From Comamonas sp. SCN 65-56 (GTDB lineage: Bacteria > Pseudomonadota > Gammaproteobacteria > Burkholderiales > Burkholderiaceae_C), in assembly GCF_001724135.1 (NCBI RefSeq), contig NZ_MEDS01000012.1, positions 124,001-188,000 of the forward strand: a DNA stretch of 64,000 bases. The letters run 5' to 3'. A program made the position numbers and the translations under genes. Shown piece by piece: positions 47,960 through 57,135 of this stretch. Each line of letters opens with the position of its first letter. Position 1 is the stretch's first letter. The notes beneath the pieces were generated by a model, which was not told the origin of the DNA, searched no databases, and worked only from the letters and a program-made list of their open reading frames with translations.

Positions 47960-48037
47960 GGTTGAGTGTTGGGCGTTGGGTGTTCAGCGTGAACGGACCG
48001 CGCCCCCCGCTCAACGCTTGACGCTCAACGCTGAACC
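47960..48037. repeat. GTTGAG-bracketed low-complexity intergenic element, copy 2
   Basis: Opens GGTTGAG (47960-47966) and closes CAACGCTGAACC (48026-48037), the same brackets as the element at 2961-3078. Inside are GTTGGGCGTTGGGTGTT-type units on the left and GCTCAACGCTTGACGCTCA on the right, so the two arms are largely complementary. It separates etfB from etfA within one operon. Confidence 0.65.
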
Positions 48038-48049
48038 CAAGGAATTGAA

Positions 48050-48982
48050 ATGACCGCACTCGTCATTGCCGAACACGACAACGCCAGCCTGAAGGCTGCC
48101 ACCCTCAATACCGTCACTGCCGCCGCTGCCTGCGGCGGCGAGGTGCATGTCCTCGTCGTCGGGGAAGGCGCCGCCGCCGTGGCGCAGGCTGCCAGCCAGG
48201 TGGCTGGCGTCGCGAAGGTATTGCACGCCGATGGCGCAAGCCTCAAGAACGGCTTGGCAGAAAACCTCGCTGCCCAGGTGCTCGCCGTCGCCGGCAACTA
48301 CAGCCATATCCTGTTCCCGGCCACTGCCAGCGGCAAGAACGTAGCCCCGCGTGTGGCCGCCAAGCTCGACGTCGCGCAGATTTCCGACATCACCAAGGTG
48401 GACAGCCCCGATACCTTCGAGCGCCCGATCTACGCCGGCAATGCGATTGCCACGGTGCAGTCTGGCGATGCCACCAAGGTCATCACCGTGCGCACCACGG
48501 GCTTTGACGCAGCCGCCGCCAGCGGTGGCTCGGCGGCGGTCGAGAGCCTTGCCGCGGTGGCCGATTCTGGCAAGAGCCAGTTCGTCGGCGCAGAGCTCTC
48601 CAAGAGCGAGCGTCCTGAGCTCACGGCGGCCAAGATCATCGTCTCGGGCGGGCGGGCGCTGGGCAGCAGCGAGAAGTTCAACGAAGTGATCACGCCGCTG
48701 GCCGACAAGCTGGGTGCAGCCATCGGTGCCAGCCGCGCGGCGGTGGATGCGGGCTACGCACCGAATGACTTGCAGGTCGGCCAGACCGGCAAGATCGTCG
48801 CGCCCCAGCTCTACATCGCCTGCGGCATCTCGGGCGCCATCCAGCACCTGGCCGGGATGAAGGATTCCAAGGTCATCGTGGCGATCAACAAGGACGAAGA
48901 AGCACCGATCTTCTCGGTGGCCGACTACGGCCTGGTCGCTGACTTGTTCGTGGCTGTGCCCGAGTTGGTGAAGGCGCTGTAA
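48050..48982 (+). CDS. etfA: Electron transfer flavoprotein alpha subunit
   Basis: A 310-residue cytoplasmic FAD-binding partner of EtfB. The N-terminal domain ([20 protein letters not shown]) is followed by the FAD domain with [51 protein letters not shown] and [21 protein letters not shown]. An ACAAGGAATTGAA sequence precedes the ATG. An intrinsic terminator follows. Confidence 0.97.
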   Translation: MTALVIAEHDNASLKAATLNTVTAAAACGGEVHVLVVGEGAAAVAQAASQVAGVAKVLHADGASLKNGLAENLAAQVLAVAGNYSHILFPATASGKNVAPRVAAKLDVAQISDITKVDSPDTFERPIYAGNAIATVQSGDATKVITVRTTGFDAAAASGGSAAVESLAAVADSGKSQFVGAELSKSERPELTAAKIIVSGGRALGSSEKFNEVITPLADKLGAAIGASRAAVDAGYAPNDLQVGQTGKIVAPQLYIACGISGAIQHLAGMKDSKVIVAINKDEEAPIFSVADYGLVADLFVAVPELVKAL

Positions 48983-49000
48983 GGCGCTTGGTCTCATCCA

Positions 49001-49027
49001 GGGCATCGCGTGCGGTGCCCTTTTTTT
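49001..49027 (+). terminator. Intrinsic terminator after etfA
   Basis: GGGCATCG pairs with CGGTGCCC (one G-U pair) around CGTG, followed by seven T. Expected to end most etfBA transcripts before the acyl-CoA dehydrogenase gene 17 bases on. Confidence 0.85.
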
Positions 49028-49043
49028 GCACTGAGGATTTGTC

Positions 49044-50834
49044 ATGAGTTACGTTGCCCCCGTCAAGGACATGCTGTTCGCCATCGAGCATCTGGCGTGC
49101 ATTGATCAGCTCACACAGCTCCCCGGCTTCGAAGATGCCGGGCTGGACACGGCCGCGGCAGTGCTCGAAGAATGCGCCAAGTTCAACGAGGGCGTGGTCG
49201 CGCCGCTGAACGTCGAGGGCGATCTGCATCCCTCCGCGTTCAAGGACGGCGCGGTCACGACCACCGCCGGTTTCAAGGAGGCCTATCGCCAGTTCACCGC
49301 AGGCGGCTGGCAGGGCGTGCAGCACCCGGTGGATTTCGGCGGCCAGGGCCTGCCCAAGACCATAGGCGCGGCCTGCGTCGAGATGCTCAACGCCGCCAAC
49401 CTGAGCTTTGCGCTCGCGCCGCTGCTGACCGATGGCGCGATCGAGGCACTGCTCACCGCGGGCAGCGATGAGCTCAAGGCGATCTACCTTGAAAAGCTCG
49501 TCTCGGGCGAGTGGACCGGCACGATGAACCTGACCGAGCCGCAGGCCGGCTCCGACCTGGCGCTGGTGCGCTCGCGCGCCGAACCGGTGGGTGACGGCAG
49601 CTATAAAGTCTTCGGCACCAAGATTTTCATCACCTACGGCGAGCACGACATGGCGGACAACATCGTCCACCTGGTGCTGGCGCGCGTGGCAGGGGCCCCC
49701 GAGGGCGTCAAGGGCATCAGCCTGTTCGTCGTGCCCAAGTTTCTTGTCAACGCCGATGGGTCCCTGGGTGCGCGCAACGACGTGCACTGCGTCAGCATCG
49801 AGCACAAGCTCGGGATCAAGGCCAGTCCGACGGCGGTGTTGCAGTATGGCGACCACGGTGGCGCGATCGGCTATTTGGTGGGAGAGGAAAACCGCGGCCT
49901 CGAATACATGTTCATCATGATGAACTCGGCGCGCTACGCCGTGGGTATGCAGGGTGTTGCGATTGCCGAGCGCGCCTACCAGCGCGCCGTGGCCTATGCG
50001 CGCGAGCGGGTGCAAAGCCGCCCTGTGGATGGCAGTCTGCCGGGCAGCGGCCCCATCATCCACCACCCCGACGTGCGCCGCATGCTGATGACGGCGCGCG
50101 CGTTGACCGAGGGCTGCCGCGCGATGGCCAGTATCGCCGCCGCGGCGTACGACGCGGCGCACCACCATCCGGATGCCGCGGCGCGCAAGAACCATCAGGC
50201 CTTCTACGGATTCATGGTGCCACTGGTCAAGGGCTACAGCACCGAGATGAGCCAGGAGGTGGCGAGCCTGGGTGTGCAGGTCCACGGTGGCATGGGCTTC
50301 ATCGAGGAGACCGGCGCGGCGCAACACCTGCGCGACGCGCGCATCCTGACGATTTACGAAGGCACGACGGCGATCCAGGCCAACGACCTGGTCGGGCGCA
50401 AGACGGCGCGCGACGGCGGCGCCACCGCCAGGGCCGTGGCCGCGCAGATCGAGAAGACCGAGGCTGAGCTGCTCGCGAGTGCGACGCCCGCGGCCAAGGC
50501 CGTGGCCGCGCAGCTGACCAAGGCGCGCACCGCCTTTCTTGAGGTGGTGGATTTCGTTGCCGCCAACACCAAGGGCCAGCCCAACGCGGTGTTCGCCGGC
50601 AGCGTGCCCTACCTGCTGTTGACAGGCAATCTGGTGGCCGGCTGGCAGATGGGCCGGGCGTTGCTCGTCGCGCAGACCCTGTCCGCCAAGGGACAGGACG
50701 CGGCCTTCATGCAGGCGAAGATCGTCACCGCGCGGTTTTACGCCGAGCACCTGCTGCCGCGCATCGCGGGCCAGCGCGACGCCATCCTGCACGGCGGCGA
50801 GAGCTGCTGTGCGCTGGCGCTGGACGCGTTTTGA
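49044..50834 (+). CDS. Acyl-CoA dehydrogenase, large DmdC/AidB-like type
   Basis: A 596-residue FAD enzyme, longer than the 380-residue fatty-acid type. It has an N-terminal cap (SYVAPVKDMLFAIEHL) and a C-terminal extension (about 470-596) seen in DmdC-like and phenylpropanoyl-type members. FAD-binding NLTEPQAGSDLALVRSRA and ITYGEHDMADNIVHLVLAR are clear. LTIYEGTTAIQANDLVGRK contains the catalytic glutamate. Electrons would go to the ETF encoded just upstream. The true acyl substrate is unknown; 3-methylmercaptopropionyl-CoA is known for one relative. Confidence 0.92.
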   Translation: MSYVAPVKDMLFAIEHLACIDQLTQLPGFEDAGLDTAAAVLEECAKFNEGVVAPLNVEGDLHPSAFKDGAVTTTAGFKEAYRQFTAGGWQGVQHPVDFGGQGLPKTIGAACVEMLNAANLSFALAPLLTDGAIEALLTAGSDELKAIYLEKLVSGEWTGTMNLTEPQAGSDLALVRSRAEPVGDGSYKVFGTKIFITYGEHDMADNIVHLVLARVAGAPEGVKGISLFVVPKFLVNADGSLGARNDVHCVSIEHKLGIKASPTAVLQYGDHGGAIGYLVGEENRGLEYMFIMMNSARYAVGMQGVAIAERAYQRAVAYARERVQSRPVDGSLPGSGPIIHHPDVRRMLMTARALTEGCRAMASIAAAAYDAAHHHPDAAARKNHQAFYGFMVPLVKGYSTEMSQEVASLGVQVHGGMGFIEETGAAQHLRDARILTIYEGTTAIQANDLVGRKTARDGGATARAVAAQIEKTEAELLASATPAAKAVAAQLTKARTAFLEVVDFVAANTKGQPNAVFAGSVPYLLLTGNLVAGWQMGRALLVAQTLSAKGQDAAFMQAKIVTARFYAEHLLPRIAGQRDAILHGGESCCALALDAF

Positions 50835-50845
50835 ATGACTATTGA

Positions 50846-50893
50846 AAAGTGAGCTGCTAGCGCTTGTCAATAAAGCGCAAACAGCCTTTTTGA
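50846..50893 (+). repeat. Dispersed ATAGCT-type dyad repeat, intergenic copy
   Basis: GTGAGCTGCTAGCGCTTGTC, AATAAAGCGCAAACAGCC, then TTTTTGA. A clean example with AGCTGCTAGCGCTT at the left. It lies between the acyl-CoA dehydrogenase and nitronate monooxygenase genes and is open in frame with the latter. Confidence 0.65.
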
Positions 50894-50916
50894 CTCATAT
50901 TTCTGGAAAGACTGCC

Positions 50917-51876
50917 ATGGCCTTGCCCCCGGTATTTGACACGCTGCGTTTGCCCGTCATCGCCTCGCCGATGTTCATCATCAGTACGCCCAAGCTGGTG
51001 ATCGCGCAGTGCCAGGCGGGCATCGTCGGCTCGATGCCGGCGCTCAATGCGCGCCCGGCCTCGCAGCTCGACGAGTGGCTGGCCGAGATCACCGAGACGC
51101 TTGCCGCCTGGGACAAGGCGCACCCCGACCAGCCCGCGGCGCCTTACGCCATCAATCAGATCGTGCACAAGAGCAACGACCGCCTGGAACACGACATGCA
51201 GGTCTGCGCCAAGTACAAGGTGCCGATCGTCATCACCAGCCTGGGCGCGCGCGAGGACGTGAACCAGGCGGTGCACGGCTGGGGCGGCGTGGTGCTGCAC
51301 GACGTGATCAACAACGTGTTCGCGCACAAGGCGATTGCCAAGGGCGCGGATGGCCTGATTCCGGTGGCCGCGGGCGCGGGCGGGCATGCCAGCGTCAAGA
51401 GCCCGTTTGCGATGGTGCAGGAAATTCGTCAGTGGTTCGACGGGCCGCTCGCACTCTCGGGCGCGATCGCCTCGGGCGGCGCGATCCTGGCCGCGCAGGC
51501 CATGGGGGCGGATCTGGCCTACATCGGCTCGGCCTTCATCGCCACCCATGAGGCGCGTGCGGTCGAGGGCTACAAGCAGATGATCGTGGACAGCGACTCG
51601 GACGACATCGTCTACAGCAACTTCTACACCGGCATCCACGGCAACTACCTCAAGGGCAGCATCCGCAATGCCGGTATGGATCCGGACCACCTGCCCGAGA
51701 GCGACCCAAGCAAGATGAATTTCGCTACCGGTGAAGGTGCCAATCACGCCAAGGCCTGGCGCGACATCTGGGGCTGTGGCCAGGGCATAGGCGCGATCAC
51801 CGAGGTGGTGGGCGCGGGCGAACTCGTCGAGCGCCTGCGCCGCGAATACGAGGCGGCACGCGAACGCCTGCGCTGA
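50917..51876 (+). CDS. Nitronate monooxygenase-like FMN protein
   Basis: A 319-residue TIM-barrel flavoprotein of the nitronate monooxygenase/2-nitropropane dioxygenase family. Signatures: LRLPVIASPMFIISTPKLV, VGSMPALNARP, GADGLIPVAAGAGGHAS (the histidine region near the flavin) and LSGAIASGGAILAAQAMGADL. Members oxidise alkyl nitronates or act as NADH:quinone reductases; which applies is not clear. ATG at 50917 is used; the in-frame extension to 50842 runs through a dispersed repeat. Confidence 0.88.
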   Translation: MALPPVFDTLRLPVIASPMFIISTPKLVIAQCQAGIVGSMPALNARPASQLDEWLAEITETLAAWDKAHPDQPAAPYAINQIVHKSNDRLEHDMQVCAKYKVPIVITSLGAREDVNQAVHGWGGVVLHDVINNVFAHKAIAKGADGLIPVAAGAGGHASVKSPFAMVQEIRQWFDGPLALSGAIASGGAILAAQAMGADLAYIGSAFIATHEARAVEGYKQMIVDSDSDDIVYSNFYTGIHGNYLKGSIRNAGMDPDHLPESDPSKMNFATGEGANHAKAWRDIWGCGQGIGAITEVVGAGELVERLRREYEAARERLR

Positions 51877-51971
51877 GCCTGCCGCGCGTCAGCGCCGAGG
51901 CTGGCGCACCTGTTGTTGTACGAGGCCCGGCCCGAGCGATGGGCTGCCTCGTTTCCCTGCCCGTTCTCTCC

Positions 51972-53108
51972 ATGTCCGACTCTTCCCGCAGCGCCCTGAT
52001 CGACGGCGCAAAGGCCCTCGCGTGCAGCGCCATCATCTGGCACCACCTGGCTTTCTACGGGCCGCTGTCCGACACCTTGCACGCCGCGGCGCCCGCTGTC
52101 TCGGACTGGCTGGTGCAGTACGCGCGCATGGCCGTACAGGTATTTTTGGTGTTGGGCGGCTATCTTGCGGCAGCCAGTCTGGCACCGCACGGCAACGCTC
52201 GCCAGCGGCGCCCCTGGGAGCGCATCGCTGGGCGCTTTGAGCGGCTGGTAGTACCGTATGCAGCGGCACTGGTCGTTGTCGTCATGGTCGATGTGCTGGT
52301 GCGCCCCTGGCTTGACGATTCAGGCATGGTCAGCGCCGACCCGGGTCTGTGGCAGCTCATCGCCCACGCCCTGTTGTTGCAGGGGGTGCTGGGACAGGAT
52401 TCGCTGTCGGCCGGGGTCTGGTATGTCGCGATTGATTTTCAGCTCTTCGCCTTCTCGACCTTGGCGCTGGTGGGGACACACTGGCTTGCGCTCTGGGCGC
52501 GTGGGCGCATGGGTTGGCATGGGCACGGACCGCTGACCTTGGCACAGTGGTTGACGCTGGCGCTGGCGGCGCTCTCGCTGCTGGGCTTCAACCGTGACAG
52601 TGCGTGGGATGCCTGGGCGGTGTACTTTTTCGGTGCCTACGGCATGGGTATGCTGGCCTGTTGGGGCGCGCACGCGAGCTCGACGCGCCGTGCGTGGCTC
52701 TGGGTGGGTTTGATTGCGATGCTCACGGTGCTGGCATTGGCGCTGGATTGGCGCGATCGCATCCTGCTGGCCGGGCTGACGGCAATGCTGCTGGTACTGG
52801 CGCTGCGCGTACCGCAGGCGACGCGGTGGTGCGATTGGGCGCCGCTGCGGTTGCTGGGCCGGATTTCGTATTCCGTCTTTCTGGTGCACTTCGCCGTGTG
52901 CCTGCTGGTCAATGCGCTGGTGGTCAGCCTCTGGCCTGATTCGGTGCCGATGGCGATCGCCGGGATGGCGCTGGCCTATGGTCTGTCGATCACCGCTGGC
53001 GGGTTGCTGTATGTCTTGGTGGAGCACCAGCGGCCTACCTGGCGCTCGTCGCTGCGCTGGCAGGCCGGGCTGGTGGGTGCAGGGCTTGTTACAGCGTTGC
53101 TGGCCTGA
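51972..53108 (+). CDS. Membrane acyltransferase (acyltransferase-3 family)
   Basis: A 378-residue inner-membrane protein with about 10 spans, matching the acyltransferase-3 (OafA/NodX) family that acetylates or acylates surface sugars. The conserved N-terminal element is DGAKALACSAIIWHHLAFYG, with the catalytic His near residue 24, followed by VQVFLVLGGYLAAAS; near the end GRISYSVFLVHFAVCLLV is typical. No SGNH domain is fused. Two starts are possible (51939 and 51972) and neither has a good ribosome-binding site. It stands alone among metabolic genes; substrate unknown. Confidence 0.82.
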   Translation: MSDSSRSALIDGAKALACSAIIWHHLAFYGPLSDTLHAAAPAVSDWLVQYARMAVQVFLVLGGYLAAASLAPHGNARQRRPWERIAGRFERLVVPYAAALVVVVMVDVLVRPWLDDSGMVSADPGLWQLIAHALLLQGVLGQDSLSAGVWYVAIDFQLFAFSTLALVGTHWLALWARGRMGWHGHGPLTLAQWLTLALAALSLLGFNRDSAWDAWAVYFFGAYGMGMLACWGAHASSTRRAWLWVGLIAMLTVLALALDWRDRILLAGLTAMLLVLALRVPQATRWCDWAPLRLLGRISYSVFLVHFAVCLLVNALVVSLWPDSVPMAIAGMALAYGLSITAGGLLYVLVEHQRPTWRSSLRWQAGLVGAGLVTALLA

Positions 53109-53160
53109 AACGTGGGCCAGAGGCTGATCCCAAATCCGGATTCAGGCCGATCGGGACGTG

Positions 53161-53568
53161 TCAGCGGTGCAACTCGCCGGCGCTCTCGGGTTGCCAGGTG
53201 ATTGCCTCCACATGCACTGTCACCTGTCCGGTGGGACTAGGCATTTGCAGCTCGTCGCCCACGCGCAGGCCGAGCAGGGCGATGCCCACGGGCGCAAAGA
53301 TGGAAACTTTTTCACTCGAACCGTCCATGTCCCTGGGATAGACCAGCTGCAGCGTGCTGGTCTTGCCCGATTCCTTGAGCGTGAAGCGCACGGTGGAATT
53401 CATCGTTACCACGTCGGCCGGCATGTCCTTGGGCTCGAGCACGTCGGCGCGGTCGAGTTCAGCTTCCAGCGCCTCGCGGCCCGGAAATGCGTTGCCATCC
53501 TTTTCCAGCAAGGCCTGCAGCCGTTCGTAATCGAGGGAAGACAGAGTGATCTGTGGTTTGCGTGCCAT
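53161..53568 (-). CDS. rnk: Nucleoside diphosphate kinase regulator Rnk (GreA/GreB-like)
   Basis: A 135-residue protein. The short N-terminal coiled coil (SSLDYERLQALLEKDG) lacks the long GreA arm, and a C-terminal FKBP-like GreA/GreB domain follows: DVVTMNSTVRFTLKESGK, LQLVYPRDMD and VSIFAPVGIALLGLRVGDEL. Rnk binds RNA polymerase and competes with Gre factors. The coding strand converges on the acyltransferase gene. Confidence 0.92.
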   Translation of the reverse strand: MARKPQITLSSLDYERLQALLEKDGNAFPGREALEAELDRADVLEPKDMPADVVTMNSTVRFTLKESGKTSTLQLVYPRDMDGSSEKVSIFAPVGIALLGLRVGDELQMPSPTGQVTVHVEAITWQPESAGELHR

Positions 53569-53621
53569 GGTCGGCTCCTATCCAAAAAATATGTTGACGC
53601 ATGCAGTGCGCGCAAACGGAC

Positions 53622-53650
53622 AAAAGCCCGGACAACAGGGTTGACCGGGC
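53622..53650 (-). terminator. Weak terminator after the S-formylglutathione hydrolase gene
   Basis: GCCCGG (53626-53631) pairs with CCGGGC (53645-53650) across a 13-base loop, followed on the minus strand by TTTTG. It lies between fghA and rnk. Confidence 0.45.
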
Positions 53651-53738
53651 CGGTGCTGCGTGCGCCGCCGGGGCCAGCGCAGAAGCTCCGATTGTCTATG
53701 AAAACACGTGCGTTGCCAAGCGTTGGCTCGCGCAGTGA

Positions 53739-54605
53739 TCAGTCCAGGCCCAACGCGCGTGCATGGTGGCGCAGATGGTCCTCGATGAAGGTCTGGATAA
53801 AGTAGTAGCCGTGGTCGTAGCCGGGCTGGCGCCGCAGCGTGAGTGCTTGGCCGACTTGCTGGCAGGCCGCTTCGAAGGCCTCGGGGAGCAGTTGTTTTTC
53901 CATCAGAAATTTGTCTGCCATGCCCTGGTCGATCAGGATGCCGCCCGGGTAGGGGGGTGCGCTTTGCCTTTGCATCAAGAGCGTCGCATCGTGCTGTGCC
54001 CAGCGCACGGCGTCGTCGCCCAGGTAGCCCTTGAACGCCTTTTGCCCCCAGGCACATTGCGTCGGGTGGCTGATCGGCGCGAAGGCCGAGAGGCTTTTGA
54101 ATTTCCCGGGGTGGCGCAGCGCCAGTGTGAGCGCGCCATGCCCGCCCATGCTGTGGCCGAAAATGCCCAGGCGCTGCGTATCGATGGGCAGCGACACGCT
54201 GATGAGCGGCAGCAACTCCGCCAACAGATAGCTTTCCATGCGCCAGTGACGCTCCCAGGGGGGTTGGGTGGCATCGAGATAAAAGCCCGCGGCCACGCCA
54301 AAGTCCCACGATGCCGATTCACCCTCGACATTGGCGCCGCGCGGGCTGGTGTCGGGGGCGATCAGGGCCAGACCCAGTTGCGCCGCCAGACGCTGCGCGC
54401 CTGCCTTGATCATGAAGGTCTCTTCGTTGCAGGTCAGCCCGGCAAGATAGAGCAGTGCCGGCACGCGATGATTTTCCAGCGCCGCCGGTGGCAGGAAGAT
54501 GGAAAACCGCATCGGCAGTCCGATTTCGCGTGACAGGTGCTCGTACGTGCGCTGTGCGCCGCCGAAACAGGCGTGTACATCTTTCAGGTCGAGTAGGGTG
54601 GACAC
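53739..54605 (-). CDS. fghA: S-formylglutathione hydrolase
   Basis: A 288-residue serine hydrolase (esterase D family) that splits S-formylglutathione to formate and glutathione in formaldehyde detoxification. The nucleophile is in GIFGHSMGGHGALTLAL, the histidine in GYDHGYYFIQTFIEDHL, and VPALLYLAGLTCNEETF is a family signature. I start at GTG 54605 because GGAG lies seven bases upstream; an ATG at 54629 lies within a dispersed repeat and has no such site. No formaldehyde dehydrogenase gene (adhC/frmA) is adjacent, which is unusual for this gene. Confidence 0.93.
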   Translation of the reverse strand: MSTLLDLKDVHACFGGAQRTYEHLSREIGLPMRFSIFLPPAALENHRVPALLYLAGLTCNEETFMIKAGAQRLAAQLGLALIAPDTSPRGANVEGESASWDFGVAAGFYLDATQPPWERHWRMESYLLAELLPLISVSLPIDTQRLGIFGHSMGGHGALTLALRHPGKFKSLSAFAPISHPTQCAWGQKAFKGYLGDDAVRWAQHDATLLMQRQSAPPYPGGILIDQGMADKFLMEKQLLPEAFEAACQQVGQALTLRRQPGYDHGYYFIQTFIEDHLRHHARALGLD

Positions 54606-54619
54606 AGGATTCTCCGTTA

Positions 54620-54664
54620 TTGATAGCATTCCGCGCTTGTCTCTCATGCGCTACGGTCCATTAT
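54620..54664 (+). repeat. Dispersed ATAGCT-type dyad repeat, intergenic copy
   Basis: TTGATAGCATTCCGCGCTTG, TCTCTCATGCGCTACGGTCC, then ATTAT. It sits just upstream of fghA, between it and the gltA terminator. Confidence 0.55.
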
Positions 54665-54687
54665 GACGCCAAGGTGTTGATACCCAG

Positions 54688-54718
54688 AAAAAAGCCCGCA
54701 GGCTTGTGGCCTGCGGGC
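54688..54718 (-). terminator. Intrinsic terminator after gltA
   Basis: GCCCGCAGGC (54694-54703) and GCCTGCGGGC (54709-54718) form a perfect 10-base-pair stem with a five-base loop; six A at 54688-54693 give a U-tract on the minus-strand RNA. Confidence 0.9.
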
Positions 54719-54762
54719 CGGGATGCGTGCAAGCGGGTGGCTTGCACGGCAAACGGGGTGGA

Positions 54763-56073
54763 TCAGCGCTGCGTGGAGACGTTGCGCTCCGGCGCGCCGA
54801 CGTAGAGCTGGCGCGGGCGGCCGATCTTGTATTCCGGGTCGCCGATCATTTCGTTGAGCTGCGCGATCCAGCCCACGGTGCGCGCCAGCGTGAAGATGCC
54901 GGTGAAGAGCTTGACGGGGATGCCGATCGCGCGCTGCACGATGCCGGAGTAGAAATCCACGTTCGGATAGAGCTTGCGCTGCACGAAGTAGTCGTCTTCC
55001 AGCGCGATCTTTTCCACCGCCTTGGCCAGGGCAAACAGCGGGTCCTTTTCCAGACCCAGCTCGGCCAGCACCTCGTTGCAGGTCTCCTGCATCAGCTTGG
55101 CGCGCGGGTCGTAGTTCTTGTAGACGCGGTGGCCAAAGCCCATGAGCTTGACGCCGCTGTTCTTGTCCTTGACCTGCTCCATGAACTCGCCCACTTTGGC
55201 CACGCCGCCGTTGGCCTGCAGGTGTTCCAGCATGTTGAGGCAGGCCTCGTTGGCGCCGCCGTGGGCCGGGCCCCAGAGGCAGGCGACGCCGGCCGCAATC
55301 GCCGCAAATGGATTGGTGCCCGAGCTGCCGCACAGGCGCACGGTGGAGGTGGAGGCGTTTTGCTCGTGGTCGGCGTGCAGGATGAAGATGCGGTCCAGCG
55401 CCTTTTCCAATACCGGATTGACCTTGTAATCCTCGCAGGGCGTGCCGAACATCATGCGCAGGAAGTTGCCGGCGTACGACAGGTCGTTCCTCGGGTACAT
55501 GTAGGGCTGGCCGACGCCGTATTTGTAGGCCATAGCCACCAGCGTCGGCAGCTTGGAGATCAGGCGGATCGCGGCGATCTCGCGGTGCTCGGGGTTATGG
55601 ATGTCGGTGCTGTCGTGGTAGAACGCCGACAGCGCCCCGATCAGACCGGTGAGCACGGCCATGGGGTGCGCGTCGCGGCGGAAACCGCGCAGGAAGAACT
55701 GCATCTGCTCATGCACCATGGTGTGGCTGATCACGAGCTTGTGAAAATCACCACGCTGGGTTTCGTTGGGCAGATCGCCCTTGAGCAGCAGGTAGCAGGT
55801 GTCGAGAAAATCGCACTGCGTGGCCAGTTGCTCGATCGGGTAGCCGCGATAGAGCAGGCGGCCTTTTTCGCCGTCGATGAAGGTGATCGAGGACTGGCAC
55901 GACGCGGTGGAGAGGAAGCCCGGGTCGTAGGTGAACATGCCCGTCTGGCCGTAGAGCTTGCGGATGTCCACGACCTCCGGGCCGATGGTGCCCTGGTAGA
56001 CCGGGAGATCAACGCTGGGGCTGCCGTTGTTGAACGACAGCGTTGCCTTGTGTTCTGCCAATTGCATGGTCAT
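54763..56073 (-). CDS. gltA: Citrate synthase
   Basis: A 436-residue type II (hexameric, NADH-sensitive) citrate synthase that condenses acetyl-CoA and oxaloacetate. Catalytic regions: [17 protein letters not shown] (first His), [16 protein letters not shown] (second His) and [14 protein letters not shown] (Asp). The N-terminal beta domain ([20 protein letters not shown]) marks the gram-negative allosteric form. ATG 56073 is used; ATG 56067 is the alternative. It is last in the sdh-gltA run, 43 bases after sdhE. Confidence 0.97.
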   Translation of the reverse strand: MTMQLAEHKATLSFNNGSPSVDLPVYQGTIGPEVVDIRKLYGQTGMFTYDPGFLSTASCQSSITFIDGEKGRLLYRGYPIEQLATQCDFLDTCYLLLKGDLPNETQRGDFHKLVISHTMVHEQMQFFLRGFRRDAHPMAVLTGLIGALSAFYHDSTDIHNPEHREIAAIRLISKLPTLVAMAYKYGVGQPYMYPRNDLSYAGNFLRMMFGTPCEDYKVNPVLEKALDRIFILHADHEQNASTSTVRLCGSSGTNPFAAIAAGVACLWGPAHGGANEACLNMLEHLQANGGVAKVGEFMEQVKDKNSGVKLMGFGHRVYKNYDPRAKLMQETCNEVLAELGLEKDPLFALAKAVEKIALEDDYFVQRKLYPNVDFYSGIVQRAIGIPVKLFTGIFTLARTVGWIAQLNEMIGDPEYKIGRPRQLYVGAPERNVSTQR

Positions 56074-56116
56074 TTCCGTGTTTCCTTCTTCGTGTGGCAA
56101 TGGGGTGGGGCCAGCG

Positions 56117-56401
56117 TTACGGGCGGGCCATGGAGGGTTGGCGCAATTGCTCCAGCACGGACTTGACTTCGGGGGTGTCAAGCCCGTCGCAGGGTTCGGC
56201 GCGGCGCAGGAAAAGGTCCAGCAGATCGTTGTCGGGCAAGGCCATCAGGGCCGAGAGGCCACTGGCCTGGGCGGTGCTGAGCCGCTCGCCGAACGCGGCA
56301 AAGAACCGGTCCAGAAACAGATCGTTCTCCACCAGACCGCGGCGACAGCGCCAGCGCAGTACCGCTGTTTCGCGTTCGCCCAGAAGTGCCGAATCCGACA
56401 T
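56117..56401 (-). CDS. sdhE: FAD assembly factor SdhE
   Basis: A 94-residue cytoplasmic protein that promotes covalent FAD attachment to SdhA. The conserved R-G-x-x-E motif is present as [19 protein letters not shown]. The all-helical fold and length are normal. It lies six bases downstream of sdhB, in the typical sdhB-sdhE-gltA order. Confidence 0.94.
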   Translation of the reverse strand: MSDSALLGERETAVLRWRCRRGLVENDLFLDRFFAAFGERLSTAQASGLSALMALPDNDLLDLFLRRAEPCDGLDTPEVKSVLEQLRQPSMARP

Positions 56402-56407
56402 GTCGAT

Positions 56408-57109
56408 TTACAGCGCGCGGTGCGCCATCAGTTCCTTGATCTTGCCGATAGCGCGCGTCGGGTTCAGGTGCTTGGGGCAGACATCGACGCAGTTCATGAT
56501 GCTGTGGCAGCGGAACAGCCGGTAGGGGTCTTCCAGGTTGTCCAAGCGCTCGCCCGTGGCCTGGTCGCGGCTGTCGGCAAGGAAGCGGTAGGCCTGCAGC
56601 AGGCCGGCGGGGCCGACGAACTTGTCAGGGTTCCACCAGAACGAGGGGCAGGCGGTGGAGCAGCTGGCGCACAGAATGCACTCGTACAGGCCGTTGAGCT
56701 CTTCACGCTCTTCCGGCGACTGCAGGCGCTCCTTCTCGGGCGGCGGCTCGTCGTTGACCAGGTAGGGCTTGATCGAGTGGTATTGCTTGAAGAACTGCGT
56801 CATGTCCACGATCAGGTCGCGGATCACGGGCAGGCCGGGCAGGGGCTTGAGAACGATGGTCTCGGGCAGCGTGTGCATGTTGGTCAGGCATGCCAGACCA
56901 TTCTTGCCGTTGATGTTCATCGCGTCCGAGCCGCAGACGCCTTCGCGGCAGGAACGGCGGAAGGCGATGGACGGGTCTTCCTTCTTGAGTTTGCCCAGGG
57001 CGTCGAGCAGCATGCGCTCGTGTCCGTCGAGCTCGACCTGGTGGGTCTGCATGTAGGGGCGTTCGTCCTTGTCCGGATCGTAACGATAGATCTTGATGGT
57101 GCGCTTCAT
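56408..57109 (-). CDS. sdhB: Succinate dehydrogenase iron-sulfur subunit
   Basis: A 233-residue protein of complex II. Cysteine clusters: [2Fe-2S] in RRSCREGVCGSDAMNING, [4Fe-4S] in CILCASCSTACPSFWW, and [3Fe-4S] in CHSIMNCVDVCPKHLNP. It carries electrons from the SdhA flavin to quinone. It starts 26 bases after the sdhA stop. Confidence 0.97.
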   Translation of the reverse strand: MKRTIKIYRYDPDKDERPYMQTHQVELDGHERMLLDALGKLKKEDPSIAFRRSCREGVCGSDAMNINGKNGLACLTNMHTLPETIVLKPLPGLPVIRDLIVDMTQFFKQYHSIKPYLVNDEPPPEKERLQSPEEREELNGLYECILCASCSTACPSFWWNPDKFVGPAGLLQAYRFLADSRDQATGERLDNLEDPYRLFRCHSIMNCVDVCPKHLNPTRAIGKIKELMAHRAL

Positions 57110-57135
57110 GATTCAGAACCTTATCGTTGTGGCGC